A stretch of DNA of 64,000 bases from Alitta virens. Its lineage: Eukaryota; Annelida; Polychaeta; Phyllodocida; Nereididae. Shown here one piece after another: positions 1-11,960 of this stretch (position 1 is the first letter of the stretch; each line of letters begins with the position of its first letter). The notes beneath the pieces were generated by a model. It had not been told where the DNA came from, ran no database searches, and saw only the letters and a program-made list of their open reading frames with translations. The position numbers and the translations under genes are program-made. Where the stretch lies: the NCBI GenBank assembly GCA_932294295.1, contig OW028577.1, forward strand, positions 8,011,001 to 8,075,000, read 5' to 3'.

Positions 1-3000
1 TGTCGTAGCGTAAGACGCGTCTCGGCATATGACGTGGTCAGGGGTGCAGGGACAGCGGTGCGAATCGTAAAGTTCTATTCATTCTCCAATTGCGCATTGC
101 TCTAGGTACTAACTAGGGAATATCATGCAGACTGTGACAGGTTAGATTAGAATAAGCCATGTTACCAGGATGGGTTCCCCTTACTGGCTGCATATGCCCT
201 GATCTATGGCTAATAAAAGTGTGCCGGCCATCTTCAGTATGGAAAACATACTGGATGTATGAAACGCTGAGCCCTGGTGTCCTCTGATTACTCAAGCATG
301 TCACGCTTCCAATCGGCTGAGGGGGATAGGTTAGTGTGATAATGACAGGGCCAAGGGGTGCGCCAGGGAGACCCTCTCAACCCGCACTAGATTTGTCATT
401 CCCATAAAGCAGAACGTTCCTAATGCCCATGAAATTGCACTACAACCCGCCGCCAATATCACGCCATCAATTTCCCTGCCTTGGCTGTGAACGGGTCAAA
501 CTCACGGTTTTAATAGAGATTGGGACCCCTTTGTTGTGGGGCTGTCCATAAGCGAGTGACACTGCGCACCGCAGACCTTTGGCTCAATTTTCAATAAGGC
601 ACCAAAGTGAGGGTAGGCGATAGAATGTCTGGCCTGGCAGGTCACTTGGGTCTTCCACTGACACTATCACTAGCCTCAACACCAAATAAATCATTCCTCT
701 TATCTCTTGTAATTTAGAAGTAAAATGTGATTCCAGCCTCTTGGTAAGGTTATCCTTATCAAATTGACTGCTCATGTTTTAGTAATGCTTTGTTCGAGTG
801 AAATGAACCTTTGGATTTTAAAGCGAGGCTAGAAGTGCAGGGATAGGGGGTCACTCAAGGGTCAAGACGCCGGGCAGGTTGTGTGAAAGCCCTTGCAGAT
901 TAGACATAGCTGGCCATGCTGATCACGTTCTGCTTAATACATAACGGGTTGGGGAAGCTGGGCTCCAGCCGGACTTAGGATGCAATTCGTTATGTTCTGG
1001 ACGAGTCACACCTTGTCCTTGCCCATTGGTCACTACGCTGGTCAGTGGGCTGCCCTCTCTCTTATGAAATGGCCTGCACCGACACTGGAACTGCCCTGCG
1101 CTGATGATGCACTGCATGTCATTGTCCATTGTTTTGTCACTTCGTTTATTTCTGAGAATGTGGTCACTGGATCTAGCTGCAAAGGCCATTCCATCTTTCT
1201 GAACAGTTGAGATAAAGTTCGTCAAGACAGGCTTTGTTTTCAGTTGTTTTTCACACATCCTTTTGCAACATCTTAGGTCTCCAACAGAGCACAGTAAGAC
1301 AATATACAACTTGGCTTCCCACTGTTTTATCTTGGTAATGAAGTGGTACGCGGGCCTATGATAAACACGACTCCTAAATTGAATTGCTGGGGGTTATTTA
1401 GACTAGTTAAGGCTTAGATTAGTTAATATAGTCATTGTATTAGCATCACATCAACGTGGCTGGAAGAGGTCATTTGATAGACACTTAGTCGGCAATTGCA
1501 TTAGCAGTGGACATGCCCGGCAAACACAGGCAGGAAGTGTTGCCTGCCATTTCCGCTAGGGGTCTCTGAGAACGTTTGGTCATGGGAATTGGTGCATTGG
1601 AGGTCAAGCGTAGCATCCCATTCCATTAGGGATGCGCAGAGAACCCTAATGTGCCCTAATAATGAGCGTAACAAATGGGAATTACATAGGTACATGTAGG
1701 CCTCTTCCTGTATCAAATACCTTAGCACTTCATTTCTGAAAAAAGTTTGTAAGTGGACGCCATGTTTTTTTTTTGTTTTTCACCATATCCTACCTCAGTG
1801 TGAAATCAAACAGGTGTGCTGTTCCAGAAGTATGTCTTAACATGACAGAACAGGGAATGGCGTGACAACGAGGATGTAAAATATGACAAATGTGGCCCTG
1901 AATGGCAATGAGGATTGTTCTCCTCTCGATTATATTTTTTGAGCACCCCCTCCAGCAATGGTTCTGCAGCAGCAACCAGCTCTTGTATCAATCTTCGTCA
2001 TAACACATGTCAGCATGTAGAAAGTCCTGTGACGTGCTCTCATTGCAGTAAACATCACGTAAAATATAGCCCATCAGGGTATCTCTGCCTCTAGTGTATA
2101 TAAGACCATTATGTAAAAGGCTATCCTGGTGCGCTGCCTGATGCATTGTGATATGTCTTCAAGGCTTTCAATCATTCAAACCACCCTAGATTTCATTACA
2201 CCTATTGATGTGGCCCAGTGTTCTTGAGAAAGGTAGAGATCCGTTTGTGTCGTAAATGTGTCCTCCATCTCTTTCTTGATCTGAACATAGAGCTATAACT
2301 ATGATCTAAGCACTAAGTATGAATATATCTTCATATTACCAACACACAATTTCATCATTTAAGAGCACCACTGCAGACACGACACTTTCTCTTACCGTTC
2401 CATATTTCAAGACACAAGGCCCAAATCCTGTAATCAACGCCTAGCCTAAAAAGTATCTCATTTGCTCACTCATAGACCCCCGATGCACTACATTCTGCTG
2501 TGCATTTACACACGAAAGTAGCTCCTTAAATCTGGCGCATCACTCAAGAGGATGTCAGAAGTCAAGGGATCATGAAAACGCATGAGACAGCTGAAGGTGG
2601 GTAGCTCAGCAGCCAAAATGAATTGCATTTGTTAATTTGGTGTATGGCGAAATCAGCTGGAGCATCAGACCGGAAGCAAATTGGTCCACTCGATAAATCC
2701 GACCAGCGCATGAATAATACGGCCAGGCGGAAGGGTACTGTCATGGCTGCGTCGATACATTAGACTTTAGGCGTGCTAAGACTGCATGTACTATCAAGTT
2801 TATTTTGGCCAGGGTGTGCTATTATCAAGTCCAAAACATTTCACCCTTGTTCTGCCTGCTTTAGCATCGATGGATGTGACCTATCTTTAGCAAACAGCTG
2901 GAGGGCATGAAAGTAGTGCCGCCCTATGAACTATAATGAGTTTGTTGTTCTTCCTCAGCACAATTAATCAAGATGAGTGTCATTAGGGAAACACGGAGTT

Positions 3001-4561
3001 ATTAATTGAGCAAGGCATGTGGGCTAGCTATTGCGTAAGAGCTGCTGGAACTGAGACTGCACCGAGACATGAGAGAGACTGATCGACTTTGATCTCCCTC
3101 ACCAGCGACTCCTCGCGTCGTAATCATGACAAAAGACTTAATTAGCACCATCTATGGGCTGGGGTGCAACCCCGAATTGCACCATCAAGCGAAAGCTGAG
3201 CGTACGCCTAAAGTATTGGAGCAACTTCCCTCTGAAATGCGAGCCTCTATTTACTGGGGCTCTCGCCAAATATGTCACTTGCATGTCCATCCGAGTTTCA
3301 TTATTGAGGAACTGGCATGTTTATGCTGGTTTGCTGGTTATGCGGACAGCAGAAGGATGCTGCCTTGACATGCCACATGAAGTCCACGCATCCAGAAGTC
3401 TGAAAGGGTTAGATGCTTAAGATGTTGAATATGTACTGTCTTTCTGGCTGGTGGAGTATGCATCTATTTTGCTTCTATAGACGGATTCTTCATACATATG
3501 CTGCAGTCATCCGATTCATGCTGTATTTCAAACTTTGGTGTTTCAATTTTCCCGTTTGTGACCTTTTGTGGTGAATTAAACATGAGACATCTACTCAAAA
3601 GAAAAATTACTATTTAGCAGTAACATTTGCGGTTTTCTGTCAATATGAACTTTTGTCTTTACAAAGTTTAACGTTCTAAATGTCACTTTAGCATATAATG
3701 TATATTGATAATTACCTGCAGTTGCTCTAGTAAGTTCCCAAATCGCAAGTTAATGCCCAACGTTTGATTTATTGACTATCATACTTTACATGTACTGTGA
3801 AAGGTTTTGGATTGCTCTGACATCAACTAAAAGATAGCAATACAAAGAGTATTTTAAGGATAATGTACTTATAAATTTTGCACATTCTATAGGTATTTGC
3901 ACTTGAATGGCTCTGTAAAAAAAGCATTATGTGCCAAATACCATCATTACTTTGTGGATGGTAGTGTTTGTGGATGTCCCATATATTGGTTGTTGCACTG
4001 CGGATGATACTAGTTTTATCATTTGGATGGTCCTGTTCATTGCATGCATTGTAATTGATGCTATTTATGTATCGGTGGTTCATTCTGACATTGAATTAAA
4101 CATTACCACGAATATGTCTGCGATATTCTGTGATGTTAATGTACAATGCTAGACTCCACACATAGGGAATAATGCATGATGCACACCTGCACATGATCAA
4201 AGTTATGCATTCAACATCAGAAGCCTTTTCATGGGAATTAATGCTAAGTCTTTGAAGAGAATACCTTTTTTCTCTTTCCATTGAAAATCTGGTGCACATA
4301 ATGGGTTTTTACAGGGCTGTTGATACGCGGTATACAAACATATGCATATATAGACAGCAAAATGGGAAGACAATCCCATACGTGTTTTCATAAGCATGAC
4401 CTTTTTGATATTTTCATATCTGTTACGCAAGCTAAAATGGTACGAGAGTATTTTTTAGTAAAGGCTCATATCCTCTTATTTAAGGTGCACATGTAATAGA
4501 AAATTTCTTTAAAGCCTAACCTTTTTCTGTAAATCAATTTCATCTTGTATAATAACACCGT
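1..4561. other. Non-coding stretch, no gene recognised
   Basis: Open frames here reach at most about 128 codons (923-1309, minus). They overlap on both strands, show no recognisable domain and have no clear splice signals, so I treat them as chance. A TATA-like word (TATATAAG) lies near 2096. Homeodomain-type words occur around 2960-3010. From about 3550 the sequence becomes clearly more AT-rich. Nothing else stands out. Confidence 0.6.
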
Positions 4562-4562
4562 C

Positions 4563-4637
<75 letters not shown>
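4562..4637. repeat. Compound (TA)n(GA)n microsatellite
   Basis: About 54 bases of alternating TA with a single C interruption near 4571 pass directly into about 21 bases of alternating GA. This is a simple-sequence tract in non-coding DNA. Such tracts mutate by slippage and are often polymorphic. Confidence 0.97.
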
Positions 4638-4941
4638 CCAATAAATTACCTACTACTATATTTAACGAGATAATATAAAAACTTTATGATAATTATCGTT
4701 ATTACTAATAATCATAATTATTAAATGTCAAAGCAACATTAAAATATATTAAAAACTATATATTACTGTCATACATATACTCATAAAAACAACATTTTAC
4801 CATCACACGAAGATTAAAAATATAAATAAATGACAATATGTACATAGTGCGTTTGCATGGAAGTGGCAATGACAGCTCCCAGAAGGGCTATTGGGCAGCT
4901 ACTTCAATACAAGACTTGCTTTATGATATCATATAAGATAT
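4638..4941. other. AT-rich non-coding spacer
   Basis: Strongly AT-rich unique sequence between the microsatellite and the SINE. No open frame of note and no repeat structure seen. Confidence 0.6.
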
Positions 4942-5158
4942 AATTTCATAATAGCGGGGGATGGGGGCCTAGTTCAGTGGTAGCGCGCTGAGCTTCCAAC
5001 CACTGGGTCCAGGGTTCAACTCCCAGTAAAGCCTAAGGTGGATGGCTGTTTCATCCTTCATCTCATTGCCATGGTCCCTGCCTGTCCTAATTAGCCCAAC
5101 AGGTGCAGAAATACAAGAGGTAAAGCCCTAATCCACCCACCCACAATTTCATAATAGC
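4942..5158 (+). mobile_element. tRNA-derived SINE with perfect 14-bp target-site duplication
   Basis: Identical 14-bp copies of AATTTCATAATAGC lie at 4942-4955 and 5145-5158 and enclose a body of about 189 bp. The body starts with a tRNA-like head: A box TAGTTCAGTGG at 4970-4980 and B box GGTTCAACTCC at 5013-5023, at normal RNA polymerase III promoter spacing. The head resembles tRNA-Ala more than other isoacceptors. The remaining body is about 120 bp, unrelated to tRNA, and ends in a short CCACCC-rich tail rather than poly(A). An intact duplication and good boxes suggest a fairly recent insertion. SINEs of this kind are moved in trans by a partner LINE, which usually shares the 3' end; the partner is not identifiable here. 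It is not a functional tRNA gene because the anticodon arm and acceptor stem are not intact. Confidence 0.9.
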
Positions 5159-5579
5159 AATAGTTAAATCTTGAGAAATGTGGGGTAAATACATGGTGAG
5201 AGATGACGAGGCGAGAAATTGGTCAGATAAATAGAAATAATACACAACTGCCTATAAAGTGCTTCAAACTCATAAAAATGAAATAAAAAGGAAATAAAGC
5301 TTGTCATAATCAGATTTTAATCTACAGGTAAAAATACTGGCAATATCAATTAATAGCAATATCTTTTGTTTGTTATTTATTCCTGAGACTCACCCATTTC
5401 TGGCTGGTCTTGTAAGTTCCTTCCTCTTATGACCAGTCTGGTAGACCAGAACTCCTGGAATCTGTAATACAATTTTGCCATAAGTAGAATTTTGCAGAGC
5501 ACCGATCCAACATTTATTGCCGGCATAGCTGATTGATCGGTTTTCGGATCACGGGGTCTTTTTTGGAGCCACGAGATTT
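5159..5579. other. Non-coding spacer
   Basis: Unique AT-rich sequence without recognisable genes or repeats. It becomes CpG-richer toward its right end, where the promoter-like patch begins. Confidence 0.55.
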
Positions 5580-5900
5580 GGACGTGATTTCTTGCACGTG
5601 ATCTGCTGCTGAGTGACGTTGATGTTGACAGGGTTACGTAGAGTGACGTAATAAGACGTTGGACCGGGTTGACAGGGGGAGAAAGAGAAAAGTCACCTCT
5701 TGCCGAGCTCTTGCAGAATATGACTTAATCGTCTCCAACAAATATGGCGCTTATTCGGTGGGCTTTCTACTCGCAAGAGTCGTGTGATAAATCTGGCGCC
5801 CCGTTCCCGCTAAATTGGAGTGTGGTGGGGCGTTTGGCGGCAAATGGAGGTCATCCATCAGACGCACACATGGTGGCGACCTCTGGTGTGCAGCTCCAAA
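5580..5900 (+). promoter_or_regulatory. CpG-rich promoter-like patch with CRE-like, E-box and E2F sites
   Basis: CpG density rises sharply above the flanks. Seen in order: a CACGTG E-box at 5595-5600; two CRE/ATF-like TGACGT words at 5614 and 5644 within an imperfect duplication of GAGTGACGT...GTTGACAGGG (5611-5633 and 5641-5677); an ATGGCG word (YY1-like) near 5744; and a nearly symmetrical E2F word TTTGGCGGCAAA at 5833-5844. There is no TATA box. An open frame starting ATGGCG at 5744 runs 67 codons but matches nothing I know. This composition fits a TATA-less CpG promoter. Strand is uncertain. An enhancer is the alternative. Confidence 0.4.
5876..5889 (-). promoter_or_regulatory. CTCF-like site
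   Basis: GCGACCTCTGGTGT matches 12 of 14 positions of the reverse complement of the common animal CTCF core (CCASYAGRKGGCRS). It sits inside the CpG-rich patch, 32 bp after the E2F word. If real it would be oriented toward lower coordinates. A 12/14 match can occur by chance. Confidence 0.3.
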
Positions 5901-6774
5901 CTTTACCATGCTCCCCTCTTGGCCTAGCAATTACTAAAACAAAATAATTACCCACAAGAGTGGTTCACCTCTGATTCACTTATTTGGGCATCACCTCCTG
6001 CATTCTCTCAGTTCTGCCTCTTGCTTACCTTTCGCTCTTGTTGCAGCCCAGTAACTGTGCATGCATGGCGCTAAAAGATTTATTACATACTTTCTCAGAT
6101 GCACTTCACACTGGACTTCACCTACATCATTCATATCTTGAGGTATTTATATACACTATGCTTTCGCTGTTTGCTGATGTCTCCTGTGATAAATGATGAC
6201 ATATAGTTAACGACATATGTCAGCTGTATCTGTGTTTGCCTTCATATGGAAAAAGAAAACAGAGGAACAAAAAGGTTGTGGTCTCAGAGTCAATATGAAT
6301 TCCACGGCAGACTTTAGAGGGTTAATCCTGTAAGTAATCACCCCCAAGGAGGGAGGGGTGGCCCCATCTGCTTTACATTCATCATGTCACAACTTCAAAG
6401 GAGTGCCTTGAAAAAGAGGAGGGCTTATTTAAAGAACGCGAAGGAGAAAAATTCAATATGTACTGCTAGTTTGCACAACTACAAGAGTGCGAGTAAACGA
6501 AGTTATAAATTGTGTTGTGGGCCCCTCTGACATGCCAGTTATGAAGTTGTAAAAGTGAAAGGTCCTGCACAATATGACAAATATGCAGACAATGCATATG
6601 TGCATTTCACTGTGTTACTGTATACAAAACGAATATGCAATAACTCTCTGTGTGTATGATCCACGTGAAATTTGAGTTGCAAAACGTTATATGTGGCCAG
6701 CCAGGGGCTTTTTCAATCTCCTGGATACTATTTGATAGTGGTGATGGAGCTGTTACAGGGCCTCGGGTCAAAGT
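5901..6774. other. Non-coding; contains one splice-acceptor-like site
   Basis: A good polypyrimidine tract ends in TTGCAG at 6041-6046. A 32-codon open stretch (6047-6142) follows and ends at GAG|GTATTT, a weak donor. The translation is not recognised. It could be a small exon downstream of the 5.6-5.9 kb promoter-like patch, but such combinations arise by chance and I do not call it a gene. Confidence 0.35.
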
Positions 6775-6833
6775 CATGCAGTTGCCTGCAGTTGCCTACA
6801 GTTGACTGCAGTTGCCTGCAGTTGCCTGCAGTT
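6775..6833. repeat. 10-bp tandem repeat (GTTGCCTGCA)5
   Basis: Five consecutive units with strict 10-base period occupy 6781-6830: three are identical, one has TA for TG and one has GA for GC. The flanks carry partial units. The period is close to one turn of DNA. The repeat lies inside an unrecognised 119-codon open frame that I treat as chance. Confidence 0.9.
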
Positions 6834-7189
6834 GGTCGCATTGCTGTGGATAATGCAGGTCCGTGGGGGGACAGAGGGGTAGAGTGGCCTGCTTGGGTGT
6901 CAGGCCTGCCATATTTGTCTGTTCATATAAGCCGCTCGCATTGCTGTCTCCATGTCGTCCGACAGCAAACCTGTTGCAGTGTGATGACAACTATATCTAC
7001 TGATGGTTGCTACTGCTGCTGTCGCTGCTGATGTAACTGATTGGTACTGGGATGGGATGCACCCGACATTAGTCTGGACACACCACTCACAGCATTGACC
7101 ATTTCAGACTGTCGTCATCCCACCCTGATATACGCATAACACAGCCCGTCATGCCCACAGACCACTAATGACAACATTCTCACCACAAA

Positions 7190-7310
7190 CTGACCACTGG
7201 CTACCGTGTCGCATTTAGTGACGCTAGTTACGCTCATGACGTAACGTACAGCGGCACGTGGCGCGCTGGTCCCTGCTCCATTCGACGTTAGACTGCAGCT
7301 GAGGAACGCC
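7190..7310. promoter_or_regulatory. CpG-rich patch with CRE-like and E-box words
   Basis: About a dozen CpGs fall in 120 bases, far above the neighbouring DNA. The patch holds ATGACGTAACG (CRE/C-EBP-like) near 7238 and CACGTGGCGCG near 7256. The same TGACGTAA word appears in the patch at 5.6 kb. It could be an alternative promoter or a CpG-rich enhancer. No transcript start or donor is obvious. Confidence 0.3.
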
Positions 7311-8306
7311 GCTACTACAGTCATCAGATTCTGTGTTAAGCTCGAATATTTGACTGTTTACTAGTGTCTATCTTATATAAACAATTCCTGGACAGCGTAC
7401 TAGCCTGACAAGAGTCTGTGTCACCATTCACTACTTTGTAGGTAGGTGTCTTATTTTTTATTTGGGGTTAATGCAAACAAAATATGTGTGCTAAAAGATT
7501 TGTTTTTAAGCTGGCAGTATACTCTCATCAATGCAATCGTAGTGCTTCTGGGAAATGGCTGCACATTTAATTTCTTCTTATTCTTTTACAAGTATACTAT
7601 GGAATTCTGGTTTGTTTTGACTTTAATGTAACCGTCTGCAGTTGTGATGCTCACACTGTGAAAATAATAACACTGAATGCAATACACTGTTCATTCTGTT
7701 GGGATATTGATATTATATTGCATGCATTTTGGTGGCGGGAATATAGTTGGTGCCTCAATGGAAATATCGTATGTGGTTCATACTTAGAGATATGTATCAT
7801 GCATCAGTTCACCATCAGTCTCTTCTCCTGTTTAGGATCTTTTATTCTTGCGCTACCTTATCAGCCAGTAATTACGATGTATGACTCTTGCAAAACGGTG
7901 TATGCATAATGATATTCAATTGCAGCACATTACATTGATACCAACCTGGCTGTCTAGTGTCTACAGTGCTTGTAATATGAGCCTTTTTTACATATCAGAC
8001 AAATATGGTGTCTTTTACCACAACAGCAACATCAAAAGAAAACACTAAGCAAAATCCATATCTACATATGTAATGTATTTCTAGTTACAGGTTTCCATTT
8101 ACTCATGACATTAAATGATTTAATCATCCACATCTAGAAATGTCTGTGAACATCACTATGTCTCGATTGATATATCGTAATTTCTACTTGAAAGCTATAT
8201 GTTTGCCAAGATATTTATAATGCCAACAACATGTCATCAGTGCATTGGTGGTAATATCATGGTAATATGCATATTCACTGCATGTCCTCTTGAATAGATG
8301 CACTTC

Positions 8307-8315
8307 TCAAGGTCA
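8307..8315 (+). promoter_or_regulatory. Perfect TCAAGGTCA extended half-site
   Basis: TCAAGGTCA is the monomer site bound by ERR, SF-1/FTZ-F1-type nuclear receptors. It is an exact 9-base match in non-coding DNA. Roughly half an occurrence is expected by chance in a window this size, so alone it is weak. Two more exact copies occur (9501 and 40873). Confidence 0.25.
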
Positions 8316-9489
8316 CTTGCAAGGTTATTAAAAGCAAGCATGGATTGCTGAATCACTTGATAATTTCCATATCTCTGGTAATTATTTTTAAAGTGCAAAT
8401 AAAGCTGTACACAGACAGCTGTAGATAGAAGGGTTTAATCTTTGATAAAACTGATAGAAAGCAGAAGGTTTGAGAAGGAACGAGCTTGGAATACCTGATG
8501 TCAAGTTGGGGAACAAGATCGTTTCTATTAGATCTTGTGCTCTTTGTCTGGCCTGGAAGCTGCTGCAGAGCCTATGTCAAATGGTCTTTGTTCATGATGT
8601 GGAATTAATGAATGCTCCCTGTAGCCCTTCTTGGCTGCCCTTGGTGCTAACCCAGACTGCACCCTCCCCGTGGACTCAGATTAACAAGCAAGACAAGCTC
8701 AGTAATTGCTCTTACAATTCTCTGCCTGTCCTTCTTATACATTTTGAAGTTGCTTTCGAATCCTGTCCTCTAAGGACATATATATAGATGTCTCTGAGTG
8801 TCATCATTTTCAATGTGGTTCGTGCATTTGACAGAATGTATTCAATATTTAAGCTTTTATTTAAAAGCCACATGCACATACTATTACGTATACTTGTTTC
8901 AGAGAAACCTTTTGCCACAGCAAATTTGTGGTGCGTTTGGTTGATGCACAGAAGTCAGAGCTGATGAGTTTGGAAATGTTTTTGATGCATGTTGCAGAGA
9001 CATTCAGTGCGTTATTGTACTCTTCTCAGATATTGGTCATTGTCAAACCTGTCACATATATTTAGACTCACTGATGTCTGTATTCCCTTCAACGTTTCGC
9101 TTATATGGTTTCGTGTAGACTGCGAAGAGGGTAATAGAAGTTAACAGATGGGTGTCTTCAGCGCCATACATATTGGCAAGAGTGTATACGCGGCAGTTCT
9201 TCGGATATTCCTGCAGAACCACTAAAGGCAGTTTGAGGGCACAGATGCAGTTGGCTGAATATTGTGTTAGCTGAGGTAAAACGCGTGCTCATCGTGGCAT
9301 TTATCTTCATGAAGGTTCAGAGGCTGGCTGCTGCAACATTCTGGTAGGAGGTATTTTCAGAAGGCTCCTCTCCTCCAGCGAATATCAATCAACTATTGAG
9401 CGAGCTCCCCCAGCTTTACTCAACGTGCAGGATGCCACATTACATTCCCCCCCGGACAAGAGATGTCCACTTCTGCTTGAACCCTAAGA

Positions 9490-9512
9490 TGACCTCTGGC
9501 TGACCTTGACCT
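9490..9512 (-). promoter_or_regulatory. DR5 retinoic-acid-response-like element plus adjacent half-site
   Basis: TGACCT occurs exactly at 9490-9495, 9501-9506 and 9507-9512. Read on the minus strand, the first and second form AGGTCA-N5-AGGTCA, the classical DR5 spacing for RAR/RXR. The third abuts the second (DR0), and the junction makes a perfect TCAAGGTCA ERR/FTZ-F1 site. An exact DR5 on either strand is expected well under once in 64 kb. RAR and retinoid signalling are best known in chordates and also present in several invertebrates. Function is inferred. Confidence 0.5.
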
Positions 9513-10299
9513 CTGAGCTATTCCATCTTCAAGACAGTTTCATTGTTGGCTTTTAGGAAACCATAAGAATGCGATAAACGTGCAGCCACTAATGGTTTTC
9601 TGAAACTCGCAACATGTTTTTGGGTTGCTCTCTCATTTTGCAATGTAAACTGTTACACATAGAATTACACAGGGCATTCAGAAGTTGCAACAATAATTAA
9701 TGGTATTTAAGGATGTTCAATTTTTACTGTGGCTCTTAATGATTCCTGTTAATGCGGAACAACCCACCCCCAAGAGGTTTTTTGCATTCCACTAATAGAT
9801 ACATTAATGACAGGCAGGACCATCTACATTTAGGTAGAGAAAAGAACATTACGAGTTAAATTTAGAATTGCAATATTGTCACTAATGAATGCTAATTGGT
9901 GGGTAAGAGGAACTAACATCAAATGTTGCATTGCTTGCATGTTACATCTACCTCTAATGGATTCCGATTAAGGCTTTTCATATGCAACATTTTTTTGTCT
10001 TTTATGTGTTGTCAAATCGAAGAACAAGATGAAAAGTTTACTAAACCATGTCATGCGCTTTTACTTCAAGTGCTCTTCAAGGAGTTTTAAGAAGATGATT
10101 GGCCAATAATATAAAAATCGTGTAATCAGATAATCTAAATGGTTTTCAGCACAGACAATCCGGTGTGGTATTTCATCTATTTCTGGGTAATGATTTGCTT
10201 GATTGTGATAACATAAATTGACCCATTACTCGGAAGTTCTAAATTGATTTGATTTTCGTAGAATCAAATGAATTGTTTTGTAGGCAATACTGTGCAGGT

Positions 10300-11639
10300 G
10301 AAAAGCACAATCTAGAAATGGGCTGTGCTGAGCTGAGCTGCGGAGATGTGGGAAGGCATCCTGTGGCAAGTTAGTAGGATTAGTCATGCTACTGCTAATC
10401 CTGTTTAGCTAAGGGACAAGCCTTGTTAGATTTAGTTTACCCGCCAGCTTAGAGGTCTTGATGGGGATTGTCATCTCCACAGAGAAGGATCTGTTGCCGG
10501 TCACCACATCGATCTTACTCTATGCTTTCTCTGCAGGTTTTAGGCTGCTTGCATATTACCAACCCTAACTTGGGCCCTACCAGGGTCCTACTAATGTCCT
10601 ACCAATGGTCTATTTCAGATGCTGGTAGGCAATTACTACCAGCAGCTTCTTGTTCACCGTTTCTTGTAACTCCATTCACAGATGATGGCCATCCAACAGT
10701 GGCTGGCCTAACACAGGCTTCAATCGATGACACAGGATGACCTCTTTCTCCCCATCTTGTTTTTGCCCCTAATGCCCTGTATTTACGAGACCTGGAGGTT
10801 GCAGTGGCAGGGCCTGGTCAGCCCACAACCGTCCAATGATGTTTCCTGTCAGAGCCTCATCACTGGATGGCCCATCTGCCACTACCATCCCTGTATCAAA
10901 ATACAAGGGATGATAACAAGAACGGCCAGCATCCCAGATGCACTCAATAGCTCTTATTGGTCTCTTGATGCTCCCAAATTCTCTGCAAGTATGCATACTA
11001 GTGCTCATACACATCACATCTGTGCAGAGCCTGGAGATTTTTTACAGTGTGACTTGCAAATGACGAGTGTGACCTGTGTTGCCCGGAACTGTTTGTATCA
11101 CACTAACAAGAAAGAACGATGCAACAAAAAGCCACAAAGGCATTGTTTGGAGTGATATGACTATGCAATGATAAATCAAGCAATCATAAAATACAAAATA
11201 AGGAATAGCACTGGTATATTTCTTGCCGCGAGAACTTACACAGAGCTGTGCGCTGGGACCATAAATGTTACGTGAAAATAAATACAGCTGAGCGGTGGAG
11301 GAAATATGGATTTTCTGGAATATTTTCGTCTAGAAGGCTTGAAAAAGCTACAAATTAAATCAAGGAGAATGCATGGCATTCCGCGAACAAGATTTTTTCT
11401 CTTCCTTCTCTCAATCGATTTGTAAGTTGTGTGTTATGTGTATGCAAATGTAAAGAAGGAACTCAATGACTTTGGCGAAGTGAGGAGCACACCAATTTCG
11501 CTTCTATTTATCTGCTTGGCTCAGGATTCTGACAATAGTGCCAAATTTTTGAGGGACCTCCATTACTCGGCTCCTTAACCCTAATCACTGCGGTGTGTTC
11601 TGCGGGGCTTGTTGGAGGCCACAAAGAGGTCCTCATGAA
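10300..11639. other. Non-coding stretch
   Basis: Two overlapping open frames (10468-10740 and 10727-11155, plus) reach 90 and 142 codons but resemble no protein family. A fair splice-acceptor-like pyrimidine tract ends in CTGCAG at 10531-10536 without a convincing following exon. Otherwise nothing seen. Confidence 0.5.
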
Positions 11640-11960
11640 AGCAGACACTTTTTGTACTGCAGGGACCACCGATGCATAAGAATTAATGCCTTTAGCCTTG
11701 ATTGAAAGTGCATAATTGATAATTGTCTTCCGATTTTGGAAGGCTGGTGAATTTTTGGCCGCATTTCTCATTCTCTTTCCATCAGTTTTCATTCAGTGAC
11801 TCTGGTTACAAGCACCCCCTCTTGAGCTGCACAACATTCCAGCAGTATTTGCTCGACAATTATGACCTAAGATGGCGATTGGCACATTTTAATGACGCCC
11901 TTCCGAGTGCTTTGGGAGATGTCATCTGTTGAAATGACGGATGGGCTTTTTCAAGAGCCG
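11640..11960. promoter_or_regulatory. Enhancer-like block rich in homeodomain words
   Basis: Unique, moderately GC sequence with clustered motifs: TTGATTGAAAG near 11698 (PBC/Hox-like) and ATAATTGATAATTG at 11712-11725 (tandem homeodomain cores), then further Sox/HMG- and CRE-like words. There are no repeats and no open frame with a recognisable product. The texture is typical of conserved non-coding elements near developmental regulators. Conservation was not tested. Confidence 0.25.

Larger units (their letters stand above)
7311..10299. other. Non-coding stretch holding nuclear-receptor sites
   Basis: No credible gene. Open frames are short and low-complexity. Apart from the two nuclear-receptor elements listed separately (8307 and 9490) the sequence is unique, with AT-rich segments at 7900-8450 and 9660-10290. 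Confidence 0.5.

Noticed and set aside
4956..5035. Functional tRNA gene
   Set aside because: A and B boxes are good, but acceptor and anticodon stems do not pair and the unit is bounded by target-site duplications: it is a SINE.
7820..7840. Splice acceptor CTCTTCTCCTGTTTAG
   Set aside because: Good tract, but the following sequence has no sensible coding frame or donor; such sites are common by chance.
10468..11155. Two plus-strand frames with acceptor-like sites, considered as exons
   Set aside because: Translations are unlike any family, frames conflict, and donor sites are missing.
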